Source: Chromobacterium paludis (GTDB lineage Bacteria; Pseudomonadota; Gammaproteobacteria; Burkholderiales; Chromobacteriaceae). Taken from it: 64,000 nt of DNA. Where the stretch lies: the NCBI RefSeq assembly GCF_008275125.1, contig NZ_CP043473.1, forward strand, positions 1,240,001 through 1,304,000, written 5' to 3'. The notes under the pieces are model-generated. The model did not search any database. It saw only the letters and a list, made by a program, of their open reading frames with translations, and was not told the DNA's origin. Positions 1-10,400 of this stretch are shown here, in pieces. A program made the position numbers and the translations under genes. Position 1 is the stretch's first letter; each line of letters starts with the position of its first letter.

Positions 1-6
1 GATGGC

Positions 7-339
7 ATGAAGATATGGTTGTTTCTGATGGGGGCCATCGTGTCCGAAGTGGTGGCTACTTCGGCGCTGAAGGCGTCGGACGGCTTTACCCGATTGTGGC
101 CGTCCCTGCTGACTGCTGGCGGTTATCTGCTGGCTTTTTACCTGCTGTCCCAAACGCTGCGCCACATCCCGGTGGGCGTGGCTTACGCCTTGTGGTCCGG
201 CATCGGCATCGTGCTGGTTTCGCTGATCGCCTGGTTGCTGTATGGCCAGAAACTGGATCTGGCCGCCGTGGCTGGCATGGGCCTGATCATCGCCGGCGTG
301 GCGGTGATCAACCTGTTCTCCCGCGCAGCCGCGCATTGA
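7..339 (+). CDS. SMR-family small multidrug efflux protein (EmrE/QacE type)
   Basis: This 110-residue protein has four hydrophobic helices (about 4-22, 33-50, 58-79 and 85-103) and matches the usual length of small multidrug resistance proton antiporters, which work as antiparallel dimers in the inner membrane. The membrane-embedded Glu14 that couples proton and drug exchange is present, as are Tyr60 and Trp63 in the signature [11 protein letters not shown]. The family exports lipophilic or quaternary ammonium cations, or guanidinium in the Gdx/SugE branch. The EmrE-like residues favour a drug/quaternary-ammonium role, but the substrate is inference. It lies at the window edge, so upstream partners cannot be seen. 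It reads in the same direction as the cellulose operon, but 330 bases separate them. Confidence 0.88.
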   Translation: MKIWLFLMGAIVSEVVATSALKASDGFTRLWPSLLTAGGYLLAFYLLSQTLRHIPVGVAYALWSGIGIVLVSLIAWLLYGQKLDLAAVAGMGLIIAGVAVINLFSRAAAH

Positions 340-669
340 GCGAAAACCGCGCCGCGCCTCATCCCTGTAAAAGCGCGATCCCTGTGCCAATATGGAATGG
401 ACTGGCACGCATTTTTGCGTGCTTGACATGCGTAAGCAGAATAAATGTATCGGGATGAGTCTGTGTTGAGAACCGGCGGGCTTTGAGCGCCGGATCGAGT
501 GCACGGCAGGAATCAGCCAATCGGATGCGCTATACAGAGCGCAGTGCCGGCCGCAAGGCGGGCGAGGGCGGCTGGTGGCCGGCGTAGGCCGGCGTGGCGG
601 GGCGTGCGGGGCCTCGCGTGTCGTCACTTTATGAAACCGACTGGACACAGCCTTTAGACAGAGGCGTGC
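340..669 (+). other. Intergenic leader region upstream of bcsQ
   Basis: No convincing gene lies in these 330 bases. The stretch holds a possible promoter (entry below), then a structured GC-rich leader: an inverted repeat CCGGCG/CGCCGG near 473-500, a GCGCT/AGCGC hairpin near 528-542, and a tandem GCCGGCGT repeat near 579-596. A c-di-GMP riboswitch was looked for and not recognised. The likely role is the 5' region of the cellulose operon; this is inference. Confidence 0.4.
423..451 (+). promoter_or_regulatory. Possible sigma70 promoter for the bcs operon
   Basis: A perfect TTGACA at 423-428 is followed after 17 bases by TGTATC (446-451), a poor -10 hexamer. If used, transcription would start about 210 bases before bcsQ, giving a long structured leader. 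The -10 match is weak, so this is only a candidate. Confidence 0.28.
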
Positions 670-1434
670 ATGACTATATTGTCGGTCTGTGGGGTCAAGG
701 GAGGTTGCGGCGCCAGTGCGATTGCCGCGGCCTTGGCCTGGCATCGCCAGGAACAGGCCAAATCGACCCTGATCATGGATTTGTGTCCGCAGAACCTGCT
801 GCGGCTGCACTTTGGCGTGCCCTGGAGCGAAGAGGCCGGCTGGCATGCCAGCCTGCTGGAGGGCCAGGATTGGGCGCAGACGGCGTGGCGGGTGGGCAAT
901 GGCCTGATGCTGGTGCCGCACGGCAATTTGCCGCGCGGCGTGGTCCAGGCCGCCGGTTTGCGCGCGGATTGGCTGCGCCAGGAGCTGGCGAGGCTGGACC
1001 GCCCCGCGGATGATCTGGTTCTGCTGGATACGCCCCTTGACCCGGGCATGTGCCGAGAGCTGGCGCTGTCCGCCTGTTCCCACGTCCTGGCCGTGCTGCC
1101 GCCGGACCCCATCAGCAATGCGCTTGCCGCCCGGCTGGAAGCAGAGTGGCTGGAACGGGGCAAGGCGCGTCAGCGCATTCTGTTCCTGATCAATCAGTTT
1201 GACCCGGCGCGCCGGCTGGACCGCGATGTGGAACAGCTGCTGCGGCTGATGCTGGGCAACCGCCTGTCGCCGCTGCCGGTGATGTGGGACGAAACCATGC
1301 GCGAGGCCTTGGCCGCGGGGCTGCCGGTGGCGGCCTATGCGCCAGACAGCCAGGCGGTGGACGATCTGCGCCAGCTGTCGCTTTGGCTGGCCGTGAGGCT
1401 GGCCGACGAGACGAGCGAGGCCGCGCTATGCTGA
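670..1434 (+). CDS. bcsQ: Cellulose biosynthesis ATPase BcsQ (MinD/ParA family)
   Basis: This 254-residue P-loop ATPase begins with the deviant Walker A segment KGGCGASA at residues 10-17, typical of the MinD/ParA/BcsQ group. A Walker-B-like segment (LVLLDTPLD) follows near residues 116-124. In enterobacteria BcsQ helps assemble the cellulose secretion complex at the membrane, often with a small BcsR partner; no bcsR is visible here. It is the first gene of the + strand bcs operon. Its stop overlaps the start of bcsA by seven bases, which suggests translational coupling. Identification is strong from sequence and gene order; the role in this organism is inferred from the family. Confidence 0.9.
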   Translation: MTILSVCGVKGGCGASAIAAALAWHRQEQAKSTLIMDLCPQNLLRLHFGVPWSEEAGWHASLLEGQDWAQTAWRVGNGLMLVPHGNLPRGVVQAAGLRADWLRQELARLDRPADDLVLLDTPLDPGMCRELALSACSHVLAVLPPDPISNALAARLEAEWLERGKARQRILFLINQFDPARRLDRDVEQLLRLMLGNRLSPLPVMWDETMREALAAGLPVAAYAPDSQAVDDLRQLSLWLAVRLADETSEAALC

Positions 1435-3992
1435 GCGTCGCGTCCTGGTCGGCCTCCGCCGTCAAGTGGAAGCTGCTGCATCCTGACGATGCGGGCAAGC
1501 CTTGGTTGTGCCTGTTGTCGCTGTTTTTCGTCATGCCGGAGCCAGGCTGGCTGGCGTGGGGCCGGCGCTATTTTCCGCATGTGGACTTTGGCCGATTGCG
1601 CGCGGCGGACGGCATACGCATTCCCTTGCAACTGCTGTGGCTGGGACTGTTTGTCACGCCGGAAAAACAGGATCCATGGCGCAGTCTGCGTGAGAGCTGG
1701 CGCCGTCTGCGCGCGGCGGCCGTCGCGGCGCGGGCGCTGCATGGCCGCGGCTGGGCCTGGCTCAAGGGCCGCCATCCCGGCTGGTTTGACTACGAGCGCC
1801 TGCATCGCTGGGAAGAAAGCCTGGCGACAAAGCCATGGTGGGAAAACGGGGTGATGCGGCTGGCGCTCTACCTGGCGGCCTTGTCGCTGGTGGCGATCTG
1901 CGTCACCACGCCGTTCGACGAGGTTTCGCAGGCGGTGTTCTCCGGCGTGCTGCTGCTGATCGCCTTGTGGGTGCGCCGGGTGCCAGGCCAAGTCAGCACC
2001 CTGATCCTGATGGTGTTTTCCACCGTGGTGTCCACGCGCTATATGTGGTGGCGAATCACCAGCACGCTCAACGACGATACCTGGATGAACATGACGTTCG
2101 GCCTGTTGCTGCTGTCGGCCGAGCTGTTCGCCTGGCTGGTGCTCTTGCTCGGCTATTTCCAGTCCTCCTGGGTATTGCAGCGGCCGGTGGCGGAGCTGCC
2201 GGAGGATGAAAGCCTGCTGCCGACGGTGGATGTGCTCATTCCCATCTATAACGAGCCTCTGCGCGTGCTGAGGCCCACGGTGATGTCGGCCCTGCGCCTG
2301 GACTGGCCTTTCGACAAGCTGCGCGTGCATGTGCTGGACGACGGCCAACGCGAGGAGGTGCGGGAGTTCGCGCTGCGCATGGGCGCCAATTACATCACGC
2401 GCGAAGAGCACAAGCATGCCAAGGCCGGCAATATCAATCACGCGCTGGGCGTGACCGATGGCGAGTTTGTCGCCATCTTCGATTGCGACCACATCCCGAC
2501 ACGCGATTTCCTGCGTTGCACCATGGGCGGCTTCCTCAAGGATGGCCAGCTTGCGCTGGTGCAGACGCCTCACCATTTCTTCTCGGCCGACCCCTTCGAG
2601 CGCAATCTGGAAACCCAGGGCAAGGTGCCCAATGAGGGCGAGCTGTTCTACGGCCGGGTGCAGGACGGCAACGACTTGTGGAACGCCACCTTCTTTTGCG
2701 GCTCCTGCGCGGTGCTGAGACGGACCCACCTGATGTCGGTGGGCGGCATCGCCACCGACACGGTGACCGAAGACGCCCATACCTCTCTCAAGCTGCATCG
2801 CTCGGGCTACCGCTCAGCCTACATCAACAAGGTGGCCGCGGCCGGGCTGGCCACGGAGAGCCTGTCCGCCCATATCGGCCAGCGCATACGCTGGGCGCGC
2901 GGCATGGCGCAGATCTTCCGTTGCGACAATCCCCTGTTCGGCCAGGGGCTGACCTGGGCGCAGCGGCTGTGCTATCTCAACGCCATGCTGCACTTCCTCA
3001 ACGGCATGCCGCGCTTGATCTTCCTGCTGTCGCCGCTGGCCTTCCTGTTTTTCCATGCCTACACCATTTACGCGCCGGCTTTGGGCATCGTGTTGTATGT
3101 GTTGCCGCACATGGTGTTTTCCGTGTTGAGCAATTCGCGCATGCATAGCCAGTTCCGCCGTTCGTTCTGGGGCGAGGTGTACGAGACCGTGCTGGCGTGC
3201 TACATCATTCCGCCCACCACGGTGGCGCTGCTGTTTCCCGGGCTGGGGCGCTTCAATGTGACGGCCAAGGGCGGGGTGAAGGAAGAGGATTACGTGGACT
3301 GGGGCATTTCCCGGCCCTATCTGGCCCTGCTGCTGCTGATCCTGGCCGGCATGGGAATGGGCATTTACCGCCTGGTGTATGGCTTGTCCTATGAGGTGGG
3401 CACCGTCATCGTCAATCTGATTTGGGCCGGCTACAACGCCATGTTGCTGGGCGTGGCGCTGGCGGTGGCGCGCGAGCTGCGCCAGGTGCGGGTGACGCAT
3501 CGCGTCCGCGCCAGCCTGCCGGTCACGCTGCATCTGCCCGATGGCAAGGCCTGCCGCTGCCATACCCTGGATTATTCCGAGGGCGGCATGGCGCTGCAAT
3601 TGAACAGCCAGTCCAAGCTCAAGCTGCCGCGCGACACCGAACTGGACCTGTCGCTGCGGGTGGATGGGCGCAGCTACGCCTTTCCGTGCCGCCTGGTCTT
3701 TTCCAAGGGCGACAGGCTCAGCGTGCGCTTCGTCGACCTGACGTTGATGCAGCAAAGCGATCTGGTGCAATGCACGTTTGGCCGCTCCGACGCCTGGCAG
3801 CTGCGCGAGGTCAGACAGCAGGAAGAGAGTCCGATGAGCAGCGCGGTCGATATCCTGCGCTTTGGCTGGCACAGCCTCCGCGGATTGTTGTTGCTGGTGC
3901 TGCCTTGGGTCATGCGCGGCCATCTGCGTTGGGGGCTGTGGCAATGGCTGGCCAGCCTGCTGCCGCGGCCGCCGCAGGCGGTGAGGGAGTGA
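1428..3992 (+). CDS. bcsA: Cellulose synthase catalytic subunit BcsA (GT2 + PilZ)
   Basis: This inner-membrane glycosyltransferase polymerises UDP-glucose into beta-1,4-glucan and passes the chain through its own channel. The start at 1428 overlaps the bcsQ stop; the frame is open further upstream, but that part lies inside bcsQ. All GT2 motifs are visible: DDG at 304-306, DCD at 352-354, FFCGS near 425, TED with Asp449, and QRIRW at 485-489. A C-terminal PilZ domain carries the c-di-GMP motifs RVTHR (688-692) and DYSEGG (715-720), so activity should be gated by c-di-GMP. The protein has 854 residues with clusters of transmembrane helices on both sides of the GT domain, and an extra hydrophobic stretch follows the PilZ domain. 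bcsB starts two bases downstream. Confidence 0.97.
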   Translation: MLSVASWSASAVKWKLLHPDDAGKPWLCLLSLFFVMPEPGWLAWGRRYFPHVDFGRLRAADGIRIPLQLLWLGLFVTPEKQDPWRSLRESWRRLRAAAVAARALHGRGWAWLKGRHPGWFDYERLHRWEESLATKPWWENGVMRLALYLAALSLVAICVTTPFDEVSQAVFSGVLLLIALWVRRVPGQVSTLILMVFSTVVSTRYMWWRITSTLNDDTWMNMTFGLLLLSAELFAWLVLLLGYFQSSWVLQRPVAELPEDESLLPTVDVLIPIYNEPLRVLRPTVMSALRLDWPFDKLRVHVLDDGQREEVREFALRMGANYITREEHKHAKAGNINHALGVTDGEFVAIFDCDHIPTRDFLRCTMGGFLKDGQLALVQTPHHFFSADPFERNLETQGKVPNEGELFYGRVQDGNDLWNATFFCGSCAVLRRTHLMSVGGIATDTVTEDAHTSLKLHRSGYRSAYINKVAAAGLATESLSAHIGQRIRWARGMAQIFRCDNPLFGQGLTWAQRLCYLNAMLHFLNGMPRLIFLLSPLAFLFFHAYTIYAPALGIVLYVLPHMVFSVLSNSRMHSQFRRSFWGEVYETVLACYIIPPTTVALLFPGLGRFNVTAKGGVKEEDYVDWGISRPYLALLLLILAGMGMGIYRLVYGLSYEVGTVIVNLIWAGYNAMLLGVALAVARELRQVRVTHRVRASLPVTLHLPDGKACRCHTLDYSEGGMALQLNSQSKLKLPRDTELDLSLRVDGRSYAFPCRLVFSKGDRLSVRFVDLTLMQQSDLVQCTFGRSDAWQLREVRQQEESPMSSAVDILRFGWHSLRGLLLLVLPWVMRGHLRWGLWQWLASLLPRPPQAVRE

Positions 3993-3994
3993 GC

Positions 3995-6250
3995 ATGGCG
4001 CAAGGAGCGAGATGCCTGTTGCGCCTGATAGCCATATTGCTGGCGCTGTGCGCCGCGCCCAGCCTGGCGGCGGGTGCCGATGCCAGCGCGCCGGCTGCCG
4101 AGGCCGCGCCCTGGGTCATCACCCGAGACTTGAGCCTGAAGCAGATCGGCGTCCATGCCCCGCTGCAGCTGCGCGGCGGGGGCAGCGTCGGCACCGTCAG
4201 CTTCGGCAGCCGCGGCGACGAGCTGATCACCGGCATGACCCTGCATCTGCGCTACACCTTCTCGCCGGCCCTGCTGACCGACTTGTCGCACATCCAGGTG
4301 ATGCTGAACGACGAAATCGTCACCGTGCTGCCGTTTGCCAAGGGACAGGGCGGCAAGCAGCAGGAGGCGACGCTGACGCTGAATCCGAGCTTGCTGACGG
4401 ACTTCAACCGGCTGCAGTTCCGCCTGATCGGCCACTATACCAACCGTTGCGAGAACGAGGCGCACAGCAGCATCTGGGCCGAGATCAGCAATACCAGCCG
4501 AGTGCAGATGACGGTGCAAGCGCTGAAGCTGGCGGACGATCTGACCTACTTTCCGGAGCCGTTCTTCGACAAGCGTGACTTTTCCACGCTGGACCTGCCC
4601 ATGGTGTTCGGCGTCCGGCCCTCGCTGGGCACGCTGCGCGCGGCCGGAGAGCTGGCGTCATGGTTCGGCGCGCAGGCGGGCTGGCGCGGGGCGCGCTTCC
4701 ATGCCTTGTTGAACAGCTTGCCGCCCACTCAGCATGCCATTGTCTTCGCCAGCAATGACGCGCGGCCCGCCTTCCTGGCCAGCCTGCCGCCGGTGGCGGG
4801 ACCTATGCTAGCCATCATGTCCAACCCGCTGCGGCCGGAGCGCAAGCTGTTGCTGGTGCTGGGGCGCAACGACGAGGATTTGCAACAGGCGGTGCGCGCC
4901 ATGGCGCTGGGCCAATCCGGCATGACCGGCAGCCTGGTCAGCGTGCGCCAGGCCAGGCTGGAAGCGCCGCGTTTGCCTTACGACGCGCCCAACTGGGTCA
5001 GCTCGGTCAAGCCCACGCGGCTGGGCGACCTGGTGACGCAGCAGCGGGACTTGACGGTGACGGGCCAGCAACTGGCGCCGATCAAGGTGTCGTTCCGCGT
5101 GCCGGGCGACCTGTTCACCTGGGGCAGCCGCGGCATTCCGCTGAACCTGAAGTTCCGCTATACCGGGCCGCAGAAGGCCAGCGACTCCAGGCTCAATATC
5201 GGCATCAACGACTTCTTCGTGCAGAGCCTGGCGCTGAAGTCCAGCGGCATAGGCGGCGTGGAAACCAGCTTGCGCCTGCCGGTGCTGGAGAACGGCCTGC
5301 TCAGCAATGTCGACCAGATTCTGCTGCCGCCTTTCCGCGTCAGCAGCCGCAGCGAGCTGCAATTCCAGTTTACCTTCGCCTCGGACAAGCAGGGCGAGTG
5401 CAGCGGCGGTCTGGTGGACAATAACCGCGCCGAGGTGGACCCGGACTCCACGATAGACTTCAGCCAATACCCGCACTACGCCGAGATGCCCAACCTGGCC
5501 CTGTTCGCCAGCTCCGGCTACCCCTTCACCCGGCTGGCGGATCTGGCGGACACCACGGTGGTGTTGCCGCGGCAGCCGGCGCGCGAGGACATCAGCGCCT
5601 ACCTCACCGCGCTGGGTTTCCTGGGCACCGCCAGCGGCTATCCCGGCTTGCGCTTCCGCCTGCTGGCCGAGGACCAGCTGCCTCCCTTGCTGGATGCCAA
5701 TCTGTTGATCGTGGGCGACTCGCAGCGGCTCCAGTTGCTCAAGCGCTGGCGCAAGCTGCTGCCCACCGTGCTGGACGGCGATGACAGGCGGGTGGCGGAA
5801 GGCCTGAACGAGCCAAAGGAAACCGAGCTGAGCCTGAAGCTGTTCCGCAAGCAGAACAATCCGGTCAGCGGCGTGGCGGATTTCGTCGCGCACGGCAAGG
5901 TGGCGGCCTTCCTCGGCCTGGAGTCGCCTTTGCGCCAGGGGCGCAGCGCCGTCATCATCACCGCCTCCAGCGCGGAGGCCATGCGCTCCGCCGCGGACGC
6001 GCTGACCGACGACGCCAAGCTGGCGCAGATGGCTGGCAGCGTGACCCTGCTGCGCGGCGAGGAGGTGAGCAGCGAGCAGATCGGTCCCATCTACCATGTG
6101 GGCAGCCTGCCCCTTTGGTCGTGGATCTGGCTCTACCTGTCCGGCCATCCGCTGTTGCTGGTCAGCCTGTCGGCCATCGCGGTGCTGATCGCGGCGCTGG
6201 CCATTCTGCGCATTTTCCGTTCCATGGCGTCGCGCCGGTTGCGGGAGTAA
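3995..6250 (+). CDS. bcsB: Periplasmic cellulose synthase subunit BcsB
   Basis: BcsB is the periplasmic partner of BcsA; it guides the nascent glucan and is required for catalysis. This 751-residue product starts with a signal peptide (hydrophobic core about residues 9-22, ending near SLAAG) and ends in a single membrane anchor (about 716-742) with a basic tail. This is the standard BcsB layout and close to the family length. The body fits the alternating carbohydrate-binding and flavodoxin-like domains of BcsB. The frame is open upstream into bcsA, but 3995 is the first start that gives a signal peptide, and it lies only two bases after the bcsA stop. bcsZ follows after four bases. Confidence 0.95.
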   Translation: MAQGARCLLRLIAILLALCAAPSLAAGADASAPAAEAAPWVITRDLSLKQIGVHAPLQLRGGGSVGTVSFGSRGDELITGMTLHLRYTFSPALLTDLSHIQVMLNDEIVTVLPFAKGQGGKQQEATLTLNPSLLTDFNRLQFRLIGHYTNRCENEAHSSIWAEISNTSRVQMTVQALKLADDLTYFPEPFFDKRDFSTLDLPMVFGVRPSLGTLRAAGELASWFGAQAGWRGARFHALLNSLPPTQHAIVFASNDARPAFLASLPPVAGPMLAIMSNPLRPERKLLLVLGRNDEDLQQAVRAMALGQSGMTGSLVSVRQARLEAPRLPYDAPNWVSSVKPTRLGDLVTQQRDLTVTGQQLAPIKVSFRVPGDLFTWGSRGIPLNLKFRYTGPQKASDSRLNIGINDFFVQSLALKSSGIGGVETSLRLPVLENGLLSNVDQILLPPFRVSSRSELQFQFTFASDKQGECSGGLVDNNRAEVDPDSTIDFSQYPHYAEMPNLALFASSGYPFTRLADLADTTVVLPRQPAREDISAYLTALGFLGTASGYPGLRFRLLAEDQLPPLLDANLLIVGDSQRLQLLKRWRKLLPTVLDGDDRRVAEGLNEPKETELSLKLFRKQNNPVSGVADFVAHGKVAAFLGLESPLRQGRSAVIITASSAEAMRSAADALTDDAKLAQMAGSVTLLRGEEVSSEQIGPIYHVGSLPLWSWIWLYLSGHPLLLVSLSAIAVLIAALAILRIFRSMASRRLRE

Positions 6251-6254
6251 GGCG

Positions 6255-7406
6255 ATGCGCGCGCTGAAGCGGACGGGAGCTTGGCTGGCGCTGTGCGCCG
6301 GCTTGGCGGCGGCGCGGGCCGCTGGCGGTCCATGCGAGGATTGGCCGCAGTGGCGGGCGTTCGCGCAGCATTTCGTCTCGGCGGAAGGCAGAGTCATAGA
6401 CCACGGCCGCGATGGCGGCGTGACCACCAGCGAGGGGCAAAGCTACGCCCTGTTTTTTGCCCTGGTGGCAAACGATCCGCCTGCGTTTGAGCGTCTATTG
6501 GGCTGGACGCGGGACAATCTGGCCGCTGGCGATCTGGCCGCGCGGCTGCCCGCCTGGCTGTGGGGCAAGCGAAAGGACGGCGGCTGGGGCGTGCTGGACG
6601 ACAACAGCGCGTCTGATTCCGACATGTGGATCGCCTATGACCTGCTGGAGGCGGGCCGGCTGTGGCGGACGCCGCGCTACGCCGCACTGGGCCGGCAGCT
6701 GGCGCAGCGCATTCTGGAGCAGGAGACGGCGGATCTGCCGGGGCTGGGGCTGACGCTGCTGCCTGGCCGGGTGGGCTTCCGCAGCGCGGATGGCGGCGCC
6801 AGGCTCAATCCCAGCTACCTGCCGCCGCAGCTGGTGGCGCGTCTGGGCACGGCTTTGCCGGACACCGATTGGGCCAAGCTGCGGCATAGCACGTCGCGCG
6901 TGTTGCTGGACGGCGCGCCTGCCGGTTTCGCGCCGGACTGGCTGGCCTATCAGCCAGGCAAGGGGTTGCTGGCCGATGCGGAGAGCCGGGCCCTGGGCAG
7001 CTATGGCGCCATCCGCGTCTACCTGTGGGCCGGCATGCTGGCGCCGACGGCGCCGCTGCGAGACGAACTGCTGCGCCGCTATCGCCCCATGGCGCAGCGG
7101 GTGGTGCAAACCGGCGAGCCGCCAGAAACGGTGGACAGCCGCAACGGCCAGGCCGCGGGCGTCGGCCCCGCCGGTTTTTCCGCCGCCTTGTTGCCCCTGC
7201 TGCATGCGCAGGGCGAGGCGGCGGCGCTGCAGGCCCAGCAGAACCGCATCGCGGCCCTGCCGGGCCGACCCGACGCTTACTATGACCATGTGCTGATGCT
7301 GTTCGGCCAAGGCTGGCTGCAAGGCCGCTACCGCTTCGGCGCCGAGGGAGAACTGTTGCCCGCCTGGGAGGATGCATGTCCCGCATCGCACACGGTCTCG
7401 CGCTGA
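6255..7406 (+). CDS. bcsZ: Periplasmic endo-1,4-glucanase BcsZ (GH8)
   Basis: This secreted glycoside hydrolase family 8 cellulase is found in most bcs operons, where it trims or edits glucan in the periplasm. The 383-residue protein has an N-terminal signal peptide (about residues 1-23, ending ARAAG). The family motif TTSEGQSYALF places the predicted catalytic acid at Glu60, and DSDMWIAYDLLEAG follows at about 120-133. Length and motif order fit BcsZ. The 3' end overlaps the start of bcsC by 31 bases, so the two are almost certainly co-translated. Confidence 0.94.
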   Translation: MRALKRTGAWLALCAGLAAARAAGGPCEDWPQWRAFAQHFVSAEGRVIDHGRDGGVTTSEGQSYALFFALVANDPPAFERLLGWTRDNLAAGDLAARLPAWLWGKRKDGGWGVLDDNSASDSDMWIAYDLLEAGRLWRTPRYAALGRQLAQRILEQETADLPGLGLTLLPGRVGFRSADGGARLNPSYLPPQLVARLGTALPDTDWAKLRHSTSRVLLDGAPAGFAPDWLAYQPGKGLLADAESRALGSYGAIRVYLWAGMLAPTAPLRDELLRRYRPMAQRVVQTGEPPETVDSRNGQAAGVGPAGFSAALLPLLHAQGEAAALQAQQNRIAALPGRPDAYYDHVLMLFGQGWLQGRYRFGAEGELLPAWEDACPASHTVSR

Positions 7407-10400
7407 GCCTGCTGGCCATGCCGGCTTGCGCCGCGGCGGTGGATCCCGGGCAGGAGCTGCTGCAGCAAGCCAGGCATTGGCAGGAAATGGGGCGCCCGCA
7501 GGAAGCGCAGCAGGCGCTGGAGCGGTTTTACCGGCTATCAGCCGGGCCGTCGCCGCAGCACGCTGAGGCGCTCACGCTGCAGGCGCTGGGCCAGTTGCAA
7601 TTGAAGCAGGACAAGCAAGCCGCGCAGACGCTGGCGAAACTGCGCGCGCTCTACCCAGGCCATCCCGGCATCGCCAGGGTGGAGCAGATGCAGCGCGTGC
7701 TGGGCGCGGACCGCGGCAAGCTGTTGCGGGCGCATGAGCTGTTCGCCATCGGCAAGGTGGAGGAAGCCTACGCCGCTTTCAATGAGGTGTACCAGGGCCG
7801 GCCGCCGGATGGCCCCTTGGCATTGGAGTATTGGCAGGTGGCGGCGCGCTTGCCTGGGAGCTGGGAGCGCGCCCGGGCCGAGCTGCAAGCCATCGTCGCG
7901 CGCGGCCAGTCCAATCATGCGGCCAGGCTGGCGCTGAGCAATATTTACCTGCTGCACCCGCCGGTGCCGCGCGCGGTGCTGGACGAACTGAAAACGCTGA
8001 GCGGTTTTGACGACAGCCGCGGCGACGCACTGGCGCAGTGGCGGCGCGCGCTGTTGCAGGCAGACCAGGGCTGGTCGCAGGCCGACTACCAGGCCTACCT
8101 GGAGCGCGCCCCGGACGACGCCACCGTGCGGGCCAAGATGGACGAGGTGCAAGCCAATCGGCAGCGCCAGCAAACCTTGCTGGCCGATCCCGGCTACCGC
8201 GCGCTGCTGGCGGCCGGGCGCGAGCTGGACGCCAACCGGCTGGACTTGGCGGAGCGCGATCTCAAGCTGGCCGCGGCGCGCTATCGCCAATTGCCCGAAT
8301 ACTGGCAGAGTCTGGGCCGGCTGCGCGAGAAGCAGGGCCGCTACGGCGAGGCCGTGGCCAGCTATCGCAGCGGCCAGACCCTGGGCGGCGACGGCTGGGG
8401 CCCGCGCATCGCCGGGGCGCAGCTGGCCGCCGATCTGGCACGGATAGGCGAGGCGATGAAACAGCAGGACTGGTCCGGCGCGCGCCGGCTGCTGGATGCG
8501 GCCAGGCAGGCGCATCCGGAGGATGCGGACGTGCTGCTGGCGCAGGCGGACTGGGAAGCCGCGCAAGGGCATGCGGCCGCCGCGCGCGACGGCTACTGGC
8601 TGGTACTGCGGCGCCGGCCGGACAGCGGCGCCGCGCTGGCGGGGCTGATGGGCGGCTACCTGGATCAAGGACGCTTCGACGAGGCGGGCCAATTGCTGGC
8701 TGCCATCCCCGCCGCGCAACGGGCCAAGCTGGGCGAATCCTATGTCACGGCGCAGGCGCAGCTGGCGCGCGCGCGCGGGGACGCTTGGCTGGACAAGGGC
8801 CAGGCCGGGCCGGCGCTGCCTTATTTGCGCCAGGCTGTGGCCTTGCAGCCGCAAAATGTGTGGAACCGCTACGCCTTGGCCAGCGCCTTGCTGGCTCTGG
8901 GCAAGGGCGAGGAGGGCAGCGCGCTGCTGAACGAGCTGGCGGCTCCGCCGCAGGCGGATCCGGCCAATCTATACGCCTACGCCTTGTTCGAGTCCAAGCG
9001 CGACGCCAACCGCGCCGCGCTGGGCGCCTTGGAGCGGGTGCCGCCCGCCGCGCGCACGCCGGGCATGGCCGCCTTGCAGCGCCGCGTCTGGCTGAACCAG
9101 ACGGTGGCGCTGGCGGTGGCGGAGGTGGCGCAGGGTAGGCCGGACCCGGCGCGGCAAAGGCTGCTGGCGGCGGAGTCCGCCATGGGCGACGATGTGGCCC
9201 GCCTGGGCGAGCTTGCCGCCGCCTGGCAAAGACTGGGCGAGACCGCGCGCGCCAGGCGTTTGCTGCAATCGCTGTATCTGCGGCAGCCGACGCTGGACAG
9301 CCAACTGGCGTATGCCGATTTGTTGCTGGGCCAGGGCGAGCTGGCCGCGGCCCAGCCCTTGCTGGACGCCGCCATGCATGAGCGGGAACGCATGCGCGCG
9401 GAGCAGCGGCAGACGCTGGATGGGCTGCGGGCCGACCTGGCCGTGGCGCAGGCCGAACAGGCGCGCGCGGCCGGCCGGCAGGATGAGGCCGATGCTATTC
9501 TGCGGCGCGCCGCGGCCCTGGCGCCGGACAGCGCCAGCTTGCAGCGCGGCCTGCTGGCCATCGACCTGCGGCAAAAGAATTGGCCCGCCGCCATCTCCCG
9601 CGCCGGCAAGCTGCTGGACGCGAGGCCCAATGACGAGGAGACCAGGCTGTCGCTGCTGGACGCCGAAATCGGCGCCGGCCGCCTGGCCGACGCGCGAGCG
9701 GTGGCGGACAGCCTGCTGCAGCCCGCTGCGGACAAGCGCGACCCGGACTTCACGCTGCGCGTGCTGGACCGGGTGAGGGCGATGGGAGAGACGGCGCGCG
9801 CGGACCGCGAGCTGGACCGCCTGCTGGCCAGCGGCGCGGCCACGCCCGGCGTGTACTTGCAGCTGGCGGAGCGCGCGCGCGCGGCCCATCGGCCGGACGA
9901 GGCTTTGAAGCTGTATCGGCAGGGTTTGGCGCTGTCGGTTCCGCAGCCTGCGGCCGCCGACGTCCCGGCGGCGAAGGCGATGCCGGCGGCGCCGCCGACC
10001 GGCCCCTTGCAGCCGCTGCCGGCGGAGGACGCCAGGCAGGAGAGCCTGCACCGGGGCTATGCCGAACTGCGCGATGAGCGCAGCGTCAAAGTCTGGCAGG
10101 GCGCCGATCTGCTGTATCGCCGGCCAGGCGACGGCACGCCCGGCACCTCGCAGATGTCCATGTGGCAGGCGCCGCTTTGGGTCGAAATGCCGGCGGGCGG
10201 CGAGGGCCGCTACTTTCTGCGCGCCGACGCCGTCAGCATGAACGCCGGCACGCTGGACCTCGATGCCGGCAACAACTACACGTTGAACCGTTTCGGCAGC
10301 GTGGCCGCCTGCGCCGCCAATTCCACGCCGCAGGCCTGCGCAGCCGTCTACGGCAATCAAAGCGCGCGCGGCGCGGCGCTGGGCCTGGGTTATGAGAGCG

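Noticed and set aside
340..669. c-di-GMP riboswitch upstream of bcsQ
   Set aside because: The conserved GEMM core elements were not found.
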